64,000 nt of DNA, from positions 62,001 to 126,000 of the forward strand of contig NZ_MAOI01000079.1 of the NCBI RefSeq assembly GCF_001884235.1. Direction: 5' to 3'. Below the pieces are notes generated by a model. It was given only the letters and a program-made list of their open reading frames with translations. It did no database searches and was not told where the DNA came from. Made by a program: the position numbers and the translations under genes. The stretch comes from Bacillus paramycoides. Its GTDB lineage: Bacteria > Bacillota > Bacilli > Bacillales > Bacillaceae_G. Of this stretch, positions 23,034-33,291 are shown one piece after another (position 1 is the stretch's first letter; every line of letters starts with the position of its first letter).

Positions 23034-25670
23034 ATGGTTAAATATTCAAAAATTTCTAAGCTGATTCTTGGTGTTGGACTAGTGACAATATCATGTAATG
23101 GTTTGCAAATTCAAGCAGAGACAAAAGAAAAAAATGTGAAGAACGTATTACAAATGGAGCCAGTAGGAATACAGAAATCCGTTGATGAGCTGGCGCACTC
23201 TTCGAAAGTACAAGAAAATGCATCTTTTACAAAACGGTTAAAGTTAGCGGATTTATCGCAGCGTCCGCTAGCGCCAAATGAGAATGCAAAACAGTTAGCT
23301 GAAGAGAAAAAATATTCGATGGCCGAATTAAATCAATTAAGCAATAAACAATTAACTGATCTTCTTGTGACAGTTAAATGGTATCAAATTCCGGAATTAT
23401 TTCAGTTTAATAGTGATAGTCTTAAGTTCTATCAAGATGATAGTCGCATGCAAGCGATAATTGATAAACTAGCAGAACAGGGACAAGCTTATACGAAAGA
23501 TGACTCAAAAGGGATTGAAACATTAGTAGAAACTTTACGCGCGGCATTTTATTTAGGTTTTTACCATGATGAATTAAGCAAACTAAATGAGCGTAGCTAT
23601 CATGATAAATGTTTACCGGCTTTAAAGACAATTGCAAAGAATCCAAATTTCAAACTCGGTACATCAGCACAAAACCAAGTTATTTCATCTTATGGAATGT
23701 TGATTGGAAACGCATCCGCTGATGCTGAGGTTGTTCAATATGCAGGTGAAATCTTCAAACAATATAACGATAATGTGGCAACTTTCATTGAAGACCATAC
23801 AAAAGGAAATGCTGTATATGAGTTGATGAAAGGAATTGATTATGACATTCAGACGTATATGTATAATACGGGAAAAGAAGCAAAAGATACGATGTGGTAT
23901 CGAAACATCGATGGTTTTATTAATGAAATTAGTCGTTTTGCGCTAATTGGTACTGTAACAGATAAAAACGGATGGTTAATTAATAACGGAATTTACTACG
24001 CTGGCCGATTGGGCAAGCTTCATAGTACGCCAACAAAAGGACAGCAAGTTGTTACAGATGCAATGCGAATTTATCCATATTTAGGGGAGCAATATTTTGT
24101 TGCGGCAGAACAAATTACTACAAATTATGGAGGAGTAGATGCGAACGGAAAAACTATAAATTTAGATCAAATTCGAGAAGATGGTAAAAAGAAATATTTA
24201 CCGAAAACGTATACGTTTGATGATGGAGCAATTGTCTTTAAAGCTGGTGATAAAGTTAGCGAAGAGAAAATTAAACGTCTGTACTGGGCGGCAAAAGAAG
24301 TACGTTCTCAATTTTATCGTACAGTTGGTAGTGATAAACCACTTGAAAGTGGACATGCTGATGATGTGTTAACAATGGTTATTTATAATAGTCCAGAAGA
24401 ATATCAATTTAACCGTCAATTGTATGGTTATGAAACGAATAATGGTGGGATTTACATTGAAGGAAGTGGAACGTTCTTTACATATGAACGTACACCACAG
24501 CAAAGTATTTATAGTTTGGAAGAATTGTTCCGTCATGAATTTACACACTATTTACAGGGAAGATACGAGGTTCCGGGATTATGGGGCCAAGGGGAAATGT
24601 ATCAAAATGAACGTTTAACATGGTTTGAAGAAGGGAATGCGGAGTTTTTTGCAGGTTCAACGCGATTAGACAGTGTAGTACCACGAAAAAGCATAATTGG
24701 TGGATTGTCGTATGATCCTGCGAAACGTTACACAGCAGCACAAACATTAAATGCAAAATATGGAACATGGGATTTTTATAACTATTCGTTTGCATTACAA
24801 TCTTATATGTATAATAACCGTCCTGAAATGTTCGATAAAGTGCATGATTTAATTCGTGCAAATGATGTTCCAGGTTACGACACGTACCGTTCTACATTAA
24901 GCAAAGATAATAAATTAAATGAAGAATATCAATCTTATATGCAAATGCTTATTGATAATCGTGATAAGTATACAATTCCACAAGTATCAGATGAGTATTT
25001 AGCACAGCATGCTCCGAAACCGCTTTCAGATGTTGCGTCAGATATCACCAATGAAGCAAAGTTAAAAAATGTGAAGGTAACAAAGAATAAATCACAATTC
25101 TTTAATACATTCACACTACAGGGAACATATACAGGAAGTGCAGCAAAAGGAGAAATTGAGGACTGGAAAGTGATGAATCAAGCAACGAATGATATGTTGA
25201 AACATCTATCAGAAAAAGAGTGGAGTGGATACAAAACATTGACTGCTTATTTTGTAAATTACCGTGTCAATGATGCTGGACAATTTGAATATGATGTTGT
25301 ATTTAGTGGAGTGAATACGGAGGAAGGTACTGCTGTAGAAAAAGAACCGAATAATTCATTTGATACAGCAAATCCATTATCTTTGAACACGTTATTAAGA
25401 GGAAACTTAAGTGATCAAGATCAAGTTGACCGATTTGTGATCGATGTAAAGGACCCAAAAGATTTACAAATTACCGTTACGAACGAACAAAACCTTGGAC
25501 TGAACTGGGTGTTATATTCTGAATCAGATCTAGATAATTATGTAGCTTATGCAACAAAACGTGATGGAAACAAATTGCTTGGAAATTATAATGCGAAGCC
25601 AGGGAAATATTACTTAAGTGTATATAAATATGGCGGCGGAACAGGGAATTATACAGTAGAAGTAAAATAA
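23034..25670 (+). CDS. colA: Microbial collagenase (peptidase family M9), secreted
   Basis: The 878-residue protein has a signal peptide (KYSKISKLILGVGLVTIS.. QIQAET) and an M9 N-terminal activator domain to about residue 380. The peptidase domain carries the zinc motif H501-E502-F-T-H505 and the downstream ligand Glu in WFEEGNAEF (E533). A linker domain follows, and a C-terminal PPC/collagen-binding-like domain starts near EKEPNNSFDTANPLS. It degrades collagen and gelatin extracellularly. I see only one C-terminal binding domain and no clear PKD repeat, so it is shorter than the roughly 960-residue ColA forms. It starts at ATG 23034 with taggggg. Confidence 0.93.
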   Translation: MVKYSKISKLILGVGLVTISCNGLQIQAETKEKNVKNVLQMEPVGIQKSVDELAHSSKVQENASFTKRLKLADLSQRPLAPNENAKQLAEEKKYSMAELNQLSNKQLTDLLVTVKWYQIPELFQFNSDSLKFYQDDSRMQAIIDKLAEQGQAYTKDDSKGIETLVETLRAAFYLGFYHDELSKLNERSYHDKCLPALKTIAKNPNFKLGTSAQNQVISSYGMLIGNASADAEVVQYAGEIFKQYNDNVATFIEDHTKGNAVYELMKGIDYDIQTYMYNTGKEAKDTMWYRNIDGFINEISRFALIGTVTDKNGWLINNGIYYAGRLGKLHSTPTKGQQVVTDAMRIYPYLGEQYFVAAEQITTNYGGVDANGKTINLDQIREDGKKKYLPKTYTFDDGAIVFKAGDKVSEEKIKRLYWAAKEVRSQFYRTVGSDKPLESGHADDVLTMVIYNSPEEYQFNRQLYGYETNNGGIYIEGSGTFFTYERTPQQSIYSLEELFRHEFTHYLQGRYEVPGLWGQGEMYQNERLTWFEEGNAEFFAGSTRLDSVVPRKSIIGGLSYDPAKRYTAAQTLNAKYGTWDFYNYSFALQSYMYNNRPEMFDKVHDLIRANDVPGYDTYRSTLSKDNKLNEEYQSYMQMLIDNRDKYTIPQVSDEYLAQHAPKPLSDVASDITNEAKLKNVKVTKNKSQFFNTFTLQGTYTGSAAKGEIEDWKVMNQATNDMLKHLSEKEWSGYKTLTAYFVNYRVNDAGQFEYDVVFSGVNTEEGTAVEKEPNNSFDTANPLSLNTLLRGNLSDQDQVDRFVIDVKDPKDLQITVTNEQNLGLNWVLYSESDLDNYVAYATKRDGNKLLGNYNAKPGKYYLSVYKYGGGTGNYTVEVK

Positions 25671-26236
25671 TTTAATAATGAAGAAATTAAAATTTCTTTG
25701 TTAGAAAAATCGGCTGATATTGAAAAAAATCTACTGAAATATTAATTATTAATAAAAATCAGTGAAAACTTGTATATTATATGGATATTTATTGTGTAGA
25801 AATGATGTAGGTGCTTTTGAATTAAAGTTCTTGTTAAATTAAATGTGATTTACTGAAAATGGATATTTTCAATTACAGGTGTGGTTTTTATAATAACACT
25901 TATACTTAAACGATTTTTGTATTGTATTTTTTAGTGTAAGAAAGTATGTAAAGCCAGTATAACCCCGTATTAAGAACGGGGTTATACTGGCTTTAAATTT
26001 TATAATTAAACAACTGCATTGGATTTTAACAAGAAAGAAACTAATACGGATTAAAATTCTCGTTCGTAAAGCATCTTCATGGTAAAATCTACTGAAATCA
26101 TTTTACATATAAATTCATCTCACTATAGTCGTTCATCAATAGATTCATACAAAGAATGGAGTGAATAACCTGTAAGTTAAACAGTCTTATAAAATGAAAA
26201 TCACGTTTCACCATTAAAATGACCATTTTAATCTTC
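25671..26236. other. Intergenic region with strong bidirectional terminator
   Basis: A perfect 17-bp stem (AAGCCAGTATAACCCCG and its complement) lies at 25951-25993 and can end transcription from both sides. The remainder is AT-rich with no supported gene. Confidence 0.75.
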
Positions 26237-27616
26237 TTAATGCTTCTTCATTTCTATCTCTATTCTGTTTGCCAAATCAGTTGATACCTTATTGAAATAC
26301 CCCATAACTACCTTTCTAATATCATCGGATATAACTTTCAAATCACTAGCTAAATTTTCAGCAAGATGTTCTTTCTCTATTTGTGTTAACTTCTCATAAA
26401 ACTCACCAGCCTGTGCAAAGTCATTTTGCTTAGTTATAGAAGTTCTTTCAAGCTTTCCTTCAACGTATCTTCCGTCACCACTTGTAATTTGATTAGCAGG
26501 TGTCCAATCTTGCTGTTGGTTAATCGCTATTTTACGAAATTCGGGTCCAATTCTTCTTCTTTGAGAATCACTATAAATGTTAGCGCGGCCTTGCAACATT
26601 TTATCATCTGATAGTTCTGCACCGTCTAGTAAATTAGAAGGGGAGAAGGCGACTTTTTCTACTTGTTCCATATAGTTTTCAGGATTTTTATTTAATACCA
26701 TTTTGCCTACTGGTATAAGAGGATACTCCTTTTCATCCCATACTTTTGTATCGTCTAAAGGGTCATAAGAAAGGTGTGCTTCATCTTTTGGATCCATGAG
26801 CTGGACATATAAACCATATTCCACTGGTTTACCAGCCTCAATTGCATCGTATAAATCTTTCCCGCTATAATCAGGATTTTCGGCAGCTAGTTTATTTGCT
26901 TCCTCACTATTAATGAATTGTACACCTTCAAATGGATACCAATGATACTTTACGTACTTTCGATAACCTTGAGCATTTCTCCAAACATATGTATTTACAC
27001 TATGTCCTGGGATGTGGCGAAGACTTTTTGCCGTACCAGCATCAGAGTATAAACGGACAACAAAATGAATGGATTCGGGTGCTCTAGCGACAAAACTCCA
27101 AAATCTATCAGGGTCTATTAAGTTATTTTTAGGTGAAGGCAACAACGCTTTAATAGTTTCAGGGAAACGCATCGGATCTCGAACAGAAAAGACAGGAAGA
27201 TGATTGCATAAAAGATCAAATACGCCTTCTTTTGTATAAAATTTTGTAGCAAAACCGCGTACATTTCTAGAAGTATCAGGTGTTCCTTTCGTACTAACAG
27301 CTAACGAAAACCGCACCATAACAGGAACTTTCTCATTTGAATTTTGTAAAAAGCTTAGTTTTGTATGTTCAGACATCGGATATATCGTTTGAAAATAACC
27401 GAATGCACCAAATCCTTTTGCATGAACAGGTCTTTCTAAAATTTTTTCATGAATAAATTCTTGTAACGCCTCGTGCAGTACACTATCTTGCTTTAAAACA
27501 GGTCCACGTGAACCAACTGTTTGAGAGTGAAGTTTAGCTGGCTCATTAAGTTCTCGATCGCTATTAAAGTCTTCTCCAAATAAAGATTGCCTCTGTTTAT
27601 CATATTTTTCATTCAT
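26237..27616 (-). CDS. Catalase (heme-dependent, small-subunit type)
   Basis: The 459-residue protein has the active-site histidine in RPVHAKGFGAFGYF, the distal Asn in DLLCNHLPVFSVRD and the heme-ligand tyrosine region ANIYSDSQRRRIGP. Compared with typical catalases, the second Asn of GNN is His and the THRHR stretch is SQRRR, so it is a diverged member. It decomposes hydrogen peroxide. An ATG at 27631 precedes the ggagg site; ATG 27616 is the better start. No regulator is adjacent. The B. cereus group carries several catalases and I cannot assign a Kat name. Confidence 0.9.
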   Translation of the reverse strand: MNEKYDKQRQSLFGEDFNSDRELNEPAKLHSQTVGSRGPVLKQDSVLHEALQEFIHEKILERPVHAKGFGAFGYFQTIYPMSEHTKLSFLQNSNEKVPVMVRFSLAVSTKGTPDTSRNVRGFATKFYTKEGVFDLLCNHLPVFSVRDPMRFPETIKALLPSPKNNLIDPDRFWSFVARAPESIHFVVRLYSDAGTAKSLRHIPGHSVNTYVWRNAQGYRKYVKYHWYPFEGVQFINSEEANKLAAENPDYSGKDLYDAIEAGKPVEYGLYVQLMDPKDEAHLSYDPLDDTKVWDEKEYPLIPVGKMVLNKNPENYMEQVEKVAFSPSNLLDGAELSDDKMLQGRANIYSDSQRRRIGPEFRKIAINQQQDWTPANQITSGDGRYVEGKLERTSITKQNDFAQAGEFYEKLTQIEKEHLAENLASDLKVISDDIRKVVMGYFNKVSTDLANRIEIEMKKH

Positions 27617-27918
27617 CGATATAGCCTCCAAAATTTTTTCGTTGATTGTTACTAAATATGATTCTTTAGCCTCGATTATGTATTACATACGAAGTTCAAA
27701 TTAGTAACATACCGCTAGATGAAAAAAACGCACATGCAGTGGACCTGTTGAAATAGAAGAAATTATGGAAAAATGAATATCGGGAAGAGAAATAAAACGT
27801 TTTATTAAAAAGGTGGAAGAAAACCACTATTAAAATTTCAATCTTAAAAATTAATTTGAAAATGACTTTATAGATAATGAACATTAAAAACGGGAAAAAT
27901 AGCTAGGAGGAATTTATC

Positions 27919-29136
27919 ATGACGGATTGGTTTCAATTAGATAAAGAATATATTATGCCTACGTATTGTCGTACGGAGGTTGCGATAGAAAGAGGAGAAG
28001 GCTGTAAACTGTATGATGTGAACGGGAAAGAATATTTAGATCTATTTTCTGGTGTGGGTGTGAATTTATTAGGCTACAATCATCCAAACATTGTGCAAAC
28101 TACATTAGAACAAGTTACGAAATGCTTGCATCTTCCATTCCATTTTTTAAATCCAGTTGCGATTGAATATGCAGAGAAATTAGTTGATTATACTTTGCAA
28201 AATGGTAAGGTCTTCTACACAAACTCTGGTACTGAGGCTACAGAAACGACTTTAAAATTAATTGATAAATATAGAACTATAACAAACGAAGAACGTGACG
28301 GAGTAGTTGTATTGAAAGGTAGTTTTCACGGAAGAACATTAGGCGCACTTCACTTTACAAGACAAGAAAGTATATATCAAAACTTCCCGAAAACATCCAT
28401 TCCTGTATATGAAGTGGAACGAGAAAATTTAGAAGAACTAGAAAAAACGATTATTAATGAAAATCCAATTGCAATTATGCTAGAGCCTGTATTAGGAAGT
28501 GGCGGGATCTATCCTTTATCAAGTGAATATGTAAATGGCGTTCAACATCTGTGTGAGCAATATAATGTAATTCTAATTGTTGATGAAGTACAAAGTGGTA
28601 TGGGCAGAACAGGGAAATTATTTGCGTATCAAAACTTCAATATTACACCAGACATTATTCAATTTGGTAAAGGGGCAGGAGGCGGGATACCGCTAGGAGG
28701 AATCATTGTAGGTGAAAAGTTATGTAATGTATTTTCACCAGGAGATCATGGAACAACATTTGCTCATTCATCTATGGGAACGGCTTTAGGATTAACGGTA
28801 TTAAAAACATTAATTGATGAGGGTTTAATGCAAGAAGCTTATGAAACGTCACTATACTTAAATGACAAACTTCAAGAAATTCAGAAAGAAAATTCGTATC
28901 TCATTAAGGAAGTACGTCACTCTGGAATGATGTTTGGAATTAGTTTGAATGATACGAATGAAAACGTAAAGAAATTACAGTTAGCGTTATTGGATAGAGG
29001 GATGTTAGTTGATGTTACGCAAGGGAATATCATTCGTTTACTTCCGCCATATATTATTACGAAAGAAGAGATTGATACATTTGTTAATGAGTTTATTTCC
29101 TGTATTCATAGATTGTCAGCTATAGCAAGTGTTTGA
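27919..29136 (+). CDS. Class III PLP-dependent aminotransferase (ArgD/GabT-like)
   Basis: The 405-residue protein shows YTNSGTEATETTLKLI (phosphate binding), GSFHGRTLGAL, ILIVDEVQSGMGRTG and the PLP lysine in DIIQFGKGAGGGIPLGG, all typical of acetylornithine or 4-aminobutyrate transaminases. There are no arginine-biosynthesis genes nearby, so a role in catabolism or an unusual amine is possible. The start ATG 27919 follows taggagg. It is apparently monocistronic; a hairpin follows at 29295. Confidence 0.9.
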   Translation: MTDWFQLDKEYIMPTYCRTEVAIERGEGCKLYDVNGKEYLDLFSGVGVNLLGYNHPNIVQTTLEQVTKCLHLPFHFLNPVAIEYAEKLVDYTLQNGKVFYTNSGTEATETTLKLIDKYRTITNEERDGVVVLKGSFHGRTLGALHFTRQESIYQNFPKTSIPVYEVERENLEELEKTIINENPIAIMLEPVLGSGGIYPLSSEYVNGVQHLCEQYNVILIVDEVQSGMGRTGKLFAYQNFNITPDIIQFGKGAGGGIPLGGIIVGEKLCNVFSPGDHGTTFAHSSMGTALGLTVLKTLIDEGLMQEAYETSLYLNDKLQEIQKENSYLIKEVRHSGMMFGISLNDTNENVKKLQLALLDRGMLVDVTQGNIIRLLPPYIITKEEIDTFVNEFISCIHRLSAIASV

Positions 29137-29294
29137 TTTCTATGTATAATATTTTCACTACAATAAATTAATTGTTTGTGACGATTAGAATGTCAAAAGT
29201 AACTTGTTTTCAATTCACATAAAAGGAGATTAGGGGAGAAAATCATTGATTTATGTTCTCTCACGCACTATAAAATATAATAAATGTAAAGCTT

Positions 29295-29322
29295 GAAAAA
29301 GGCACTAATATAGTGTCTTTTC
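29295..29322 (+). terminator. Intrinsic terminator
   Basis: AAAAAGGCACTA pairs with TAGTGTCTTTT around ATA. Confidence 0.75.
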
Positions 29323-29506
29323 TTATTTTAAAGTACTTATTTCCTTAATCAAGGAAAGCATCTCATTGGACAAATAATTAATTATGTGAAACAATAATAA
29401 CAGATAAGGAGACGTTGCTTTTCCTTAAGTGCTTCGTATTGAATTTATTCTAGTAAGAGAAGGTGTGCTTAAAGAAGATAAATTAAATAAGGAGCTGTTT
29501 TACTAT

Positions 29507-30958
29507 ATGCAACAAAATAATGATTTAAATTTTGAACCTCAAGACGTTAATATTGTCAATCCTAAACAGGCTAGGAAAGCAGTTGTTGCTACTGGCATTG
29601 GGAATGCAATGGAGTGGTTTGACTTTGGATTATACGCGTATTTAGCGGTAATTTTAAGTCAATTATTCTTCTCAGGTGTGGATAATAGTGGTTTGCAACT
29701 TGTGCTAACATTTGGTACATTTGCGGCGGCCTTTCTAGTTCGACCAATTGGAGGTATTTTCTTTGGGAGAATTGGTGATAAATATGGCCGAAAGATTGTT
29801 TTAAGTACAACTATTATTTTAATGGCACTATCTACATTATTCATCGCATTACTACCAACCTATGAACAAATTGGTGTATGGGCACCAATACTACTTTTAG
29901 TTGCTCGAATGATTCAAGGCTTCTCTACAGGCGGAGAATATTCAGGAGCAATGGTTTATATCGCAGAATCTTCTCCAGATAAAAAGCGTGGTATACTCGG
30001 TAGTGGTCTTGAAATAGGGACACTCTCAGGTTACATTGCTGCTTCGGTAATTGTTACCATTTTGACGTTATTATTAACAGATGAGCAAATGCTCAGCTGG
30101 GGATGGCGTATTCCTTTCTTAATCGCTGCACCAATCGGTTTGGTCGGCTTATATTTACGACGTCACTTAGATGAATCTCCAATCTTTGAAGAGATGGAAA
30201 AAGCGCAAGAGGAATCTGAAGACAATGAACAAATTCCGTTTAGTGATATATTAAAATATCACAAAAAAGACTTCTTATTAAGCACAGTAATTGTTGCCTT
30301 CTTTAATATTACAAACTATATGATCCTTTCATATATTCCTTCTTATCTAACACAAGTATTAAAAGTCAAAGAAACAACTGGCTTATTAATCATTTCAATT
30401 ACGATGGCACTTATGATTCCACTGGCACTTTACTTCGGTAAATTAAGTGATAAAGTTGGTAATAAGCGTGTAGTACAAATCGGTTTAATTGGTTTAACAT
30501 TATGCTCAATTCCAGCGTTTTTATTAATAGGGAATGGACATATTGCAGCCATATTTGCAGGTGTTTTCGTTTTAGGTTTCTTCCTAAGTGTTTATGAAGG
30601 AACATTACCATCGTTATTACCAGCACTCTTTTTCACCGATGTACGTTATCGTGCACTTTCAATCTCCTTTAATATATCTGTATCCATATTCGGTGGGACA
30701 ACACCACTTGTATGTTCATACTTAGTTCATGCTACTGGTAACCCGCTCGCACCAGCATTTTATTTAACAGGTGTAAGTGTAATTGGATTAATTGTATTTA
30801 GTGTACTATTTGTCACAACATCAGGACGTGCATTAAAAGGATCTTATCCTACAGTAGAATCGAAAAAAGAAGCACACCTAATCGCTAAAGAAGATCCTGA
30901 AGAAACACTTTGGTGGCATGAAGAATCTTTAGAAATTGCAGAAGAGCGAAAAGCATAA
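29507..30958 (+). CDS. MFS transporter, metabolite:H+ symporter (ProP-like) family
   Basis: The 483-residue protein has twelve predicted membrane segments. Family motifs are GNAMEWFDFGLYAYLA at the N-terminus, the loop GRIGDKYGRKIVL, and RMIQGFSTGGEYSGA, which match proline/betaine or dicarboxylate symporters of the MHS group. ATG 29507 follows ataaggag; the track allows an upstream start at 29429 without a good ribosome site. It probably imports an osmolyte or organic acid. It ends at a terminator at 30988. Confidence 0.9.
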   Translation: MQQNNDLNFEPQDVNIVNPKQARKAVVATGIGNAMEWFDFGLYAYLAVILSQLFFSGVDNSGLQLVLTFGTFAAAFLVRPIGGIFFGRIGDKYGRKIVLSTTIILMALSTLFIALLPTYEQIGVWAPILLLVARMIQGFSTGGEYSGAMVYIAESSPDKKRGILGSGLEIGTLSGYIAASVIVTILTLLLTDEQMLSWGWRIPFLIAAPIGLVGLYLRRHLDESPIFEEMEKAQEESEDNEQIPFSDILKYHKKDFLLSTVIVAFFNITNYMILSYIPSYLTQVLKVKETTGLLIISITMALMIPLALYFGKLSDKVGNKRVVQIGLIGLTLCSIPAFLLIGNGHIAAIFAGVFVLGFFLSVYEGTLPSLLPALFFTDVRYRALSISFNISVSIFGGTTPLVCSYLVHATGNPLAPAFYLTGVSVIGLIVFSVLFVTTSGRALKGSYPTVESKKEAHLIAKEDPEETLWWHEESLEIAEERKA

Positions 30959-30987
30959 ATTGTGAAAAGCAACGTGGACTTTTACAC

Positions 30988-31019
30988 AAAAAGACTCCTA
31001 GTTTAATAGGAGTCTTTTT
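30988..31019. terminator. Bidirectional intrinsic terminator
   Basis: AAAAAGACTCCTA pairs with TAGGAGTCTTTTT; it lies between convergent transcription units. Confidence 0.85.
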
Positions 31020-31043
31020 GTATGTATCAAAACTTAAATTTAT

Positions 31044-32153
31044 TCATTTTCTCTTCTTCTTCAAACTCTTCTGATACGCATAAAGCTTATGAACCTCTTC
31101 CTTGAATTCATGCAGAAGTACAGTGTTTTCACCATTTGAGTAACGTACTGCATTATACGCATCTATAATGATATGCCTCTGAATATTTACACCTTCTTCA
31201 TCATTAATTCTCTCTAGCCAAGCTTCAACTGTTTCTCCTCGTTCACGGTTTAAAGGAGGGGATAACTTACTCTCAAGTTTGAAAATTTCTTTCCGAATTT
31301 CGTTATGTGGTGGTTTATTTCGCTTCATTCGTTTTTGGCTAATTCCTTCTTTATCAGTAATGATTGTAGATTCGAAGACTGGCATGTTTGCTAAGCTCAA
31401 ATATTTTCGTTTTTTTACTATTTTCCAAACGACGTAAAAAGCGATGGTTGTACAAACTATTATTGTAATGCTATTTATGAGTATTGGGTCAAAGTCAGGA
31501 AGTTTTTTCCCATCTTCAATGTTAGGTTTTAATAGATGCCCTTTATTTGCCCAAACTCCTTCTGTATCTTTCATTTCAGCTGCTATTAGTAATGGATTTA
31601 TAGCATAACCAAACCCTAAAGCAACTGCTTGTATGATGTAAGAAAAAATAAGCCGAATATAAGGGAATACCGGAATAAGTAAAGCACTAATTATTCCAAT
31701 AGTAATGATAGAAGCGAAACGTAATAGTTGTTGTTTGCGATTGGCCCCAGTTAGCCAAAATGTAATCATAATGTGCAAAGCTAATAATAACAATTTCCAT
31801 AATGGAGGAAATGGTGCATAAAATATAGCTGAAACGACAAACCATACAATGCCGCCTAACGATTTTTGAACTGGATATCCAGGTCCGACCGCGTGTACGA
31901 TAAAGAAGAAAAGCGGTAACATAATTGTGCCAAAAAGAGAAAATGGTAGTGTTAAAGAACAACCGACTATTTGAGCAACTAACAGTATTACAAATCCTGT
32001 TGTTTTTTTCTTCATAAATTTATTAATAAGAAGTACTCCTGCATAACCGGTCGCTAAAAATATAGCAATACCAACTAATTCATCCCTTTCTGTTAATAAC
32101 GAAAGGAGAAGGAGCAGAATAAAGTCATTAATGTGATAGAGCCAAGTTTTCAA
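31044..32153 (-). CDS. Multi-pass membrane protein, third gene of the second MoxR module (DUF4129-like tail)
   Basis: The roughly 369-residue protein has about six N-terminal membrane helices, one more helix near residue 235, and a charged cytoplasmic tail (ERGETVEAWLERINDEEG, IIDAYNAVRYSNGEN). The tail resembles the DUF4129 end of its counterpart at 10068-10793, but the protein is longer and more hydrophobic. An in-frame ATG at 32231 lies deep within the DUF58 gene; TTG 32153 after ggtgg is preferred and gives a 26-bp overlap. It is the last gene of the module. Confidence 0.8.
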   Translation of the reverse strand: MKTWLYHINDFILLLLLSLLTERDELVGIAIFLATGYAGVLLINKFMKKKTTGFVILLVAQIVGCSLTLPFSLFGTIMLPLFFFIVHAVGPGYPVQKSLGGIVWFVVSAIFYAPFPPLWKLLLLALHIMITFWLTGANRKQQLLRFASIITIGIISALLIPVFPYIRLIFSYIIQAVALGFGYAINPLLIAAEMKDTEGVWANKGHLLKPNIEDGKKLPDFDPILINSITIIVCTTIAFYVVWKIVKKRKYLSLANMPVFESTIITDKEGISQKRMKRNKPPHNEIRKEIFKLESKLSPPLNRERGETVEAWLERINDEEGVNIQRHIIIDAYNAVRYSNGENTVLLHEFKEEVHKLYAYQKSLKKKRK

Positions 32154-33291
32154 CTGGTTCCACCATCCCTTCGTTATTAATGAGAAACGTAGGCTGCGAT
32201 AGAAGAGGGATCTCATTCTTCTGCAAGCCAATGTAAATCAATGTAGATGATCGCGCTCTTTTTCTAGTGACATAATTAAGGAATCCTTGTTTCGGAAGTA
32301 ACGTACTATCATCTGAAATACGTGCTAATTCCTCTAACGTCTTTGCGTAATGCGTTTGTCCGTCGTTTAAAGGTAAGTGCAATGGGCCACCTTCTGCTAA
32401 AATACTAATAAATAATTCAAATGGAATTTGATGCTTCGTTGCGAATTGACAAATGTACGTTGTAAATGAAATAAGGTCTTCTACATTCTCTTTCCAACCA
32501 AACCCACGATCAGCAGCTAAAGAAAGACAAATCGTCCAACTATAATTTTTTACAGGTTCATATTGCTTCGCCTGTAACGCCTGCATTTTAGCAGATGCTT
32601 TCCAATGAATAGAGCGAAAAGACTCACGTTCATATCGTTTAACACCGATAATAGATGTTTCATCATTGTAAAAAGAAAAATTCGTTCGATAAGAACCATT
32701 TAATAGTTGCTGAAGTTCTTGTAAACCCGCTACTTCTTTAGGAGAAGGGTATACTATAATTTCAGTTTTTAACTTATCGAAAACAGGTAAATGTACAGTT
32801 AATAAATGAAAAGGGTCTTTTAATACACATTCGAACTGTTCAATTTGAAACACACCACGTTCCGTTGCAGTTAATGTTAAATCCCATTTTTGTGCTGAAT
32901 GAGCAGGTTGTGAAAATGGGAAAGAGAATAACGTTTTTGATATTTGTTCAATTCCTTGATCTTTATGCGGTATAAGGGACGAATTTAAATGAAAATAACA
33001 AACGCCGTTAACAAGTGGTATATTTGCCCCATTTTTTAAATGGATATAAAACTGTCCAGACTCATCAGGGAAAAGCCGAGTAGTTTGCTTCTCATTTATA
33101 ACTTGAAATTTTTTCTCTATGTAAGCGACATATTTATAAATAAAAATCGCAAATAAATAGTAGAAGAAAAAGAGAAACATAATAATTCGTTGCGGCAGAA
33201 AAAACGTAAATAGTATAGCGCCTGGCACAGTTAATTGAATAATATGGAGTTGAAAAAATAAAGGTACAGTTACAACGCGCTGTCCATTCAT
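32128..33291 (-). CDS. DUF58 domain-containing membrane protein, second module
   Basis: The 387-residue protein has two N-terminal helices and the DUF58 phrase GVKRYERESFRSIHWKASAK near residue 210. It overlaps the MoxR gene by 4 bp and the following membrane gene by 26 bp, so the three are translationally coupled. It is a counterpart of the protein at 8943-10052, but diverged enough that the modules are old paralogues. Confidence 0.88.
   Translation of the reverse strand: MNGQRVVTVPLFFQLHIIQLTVPGAILFTFFLPQRIIMFLFFFYYLFAIFIYKYVAYIEKKFQVINEKQTTRLFPDESGQFYIHLKNGANIPLVNGVCYFHLNSSLIPHKDQGIEQISKTLFSFPFSQPAHSAQKWDLTLTATERGVFQIEQFECVLKDPFHLLTVHLPVFDKLKTEIIVYPSPKEVAGLQELQQLLNGSYRTNFSFYNDETSIIGVKRYERESFRSIHWKASAKMQALQAKQYEPVKNYSWTICLSLAADRGFGWKENVEDLISFTTYICQFATKHQIPFELFISILAEGGPLHLPLNDGQTHYAKTLEELARISDDSTLLPKQGFLNYVTRKRARSSTLIYIGLQKNEIPLLSQPTFLINNEGMVEPVENLALSH

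Noticed and set aside
27696-27884. 62-codon minus-strand ORF upstream of the aminotransferase
   Set aside because: Low-complexity F/S-rich translation, no ribosome site, and it lies across the likely promoter of the aminotransferase gene.
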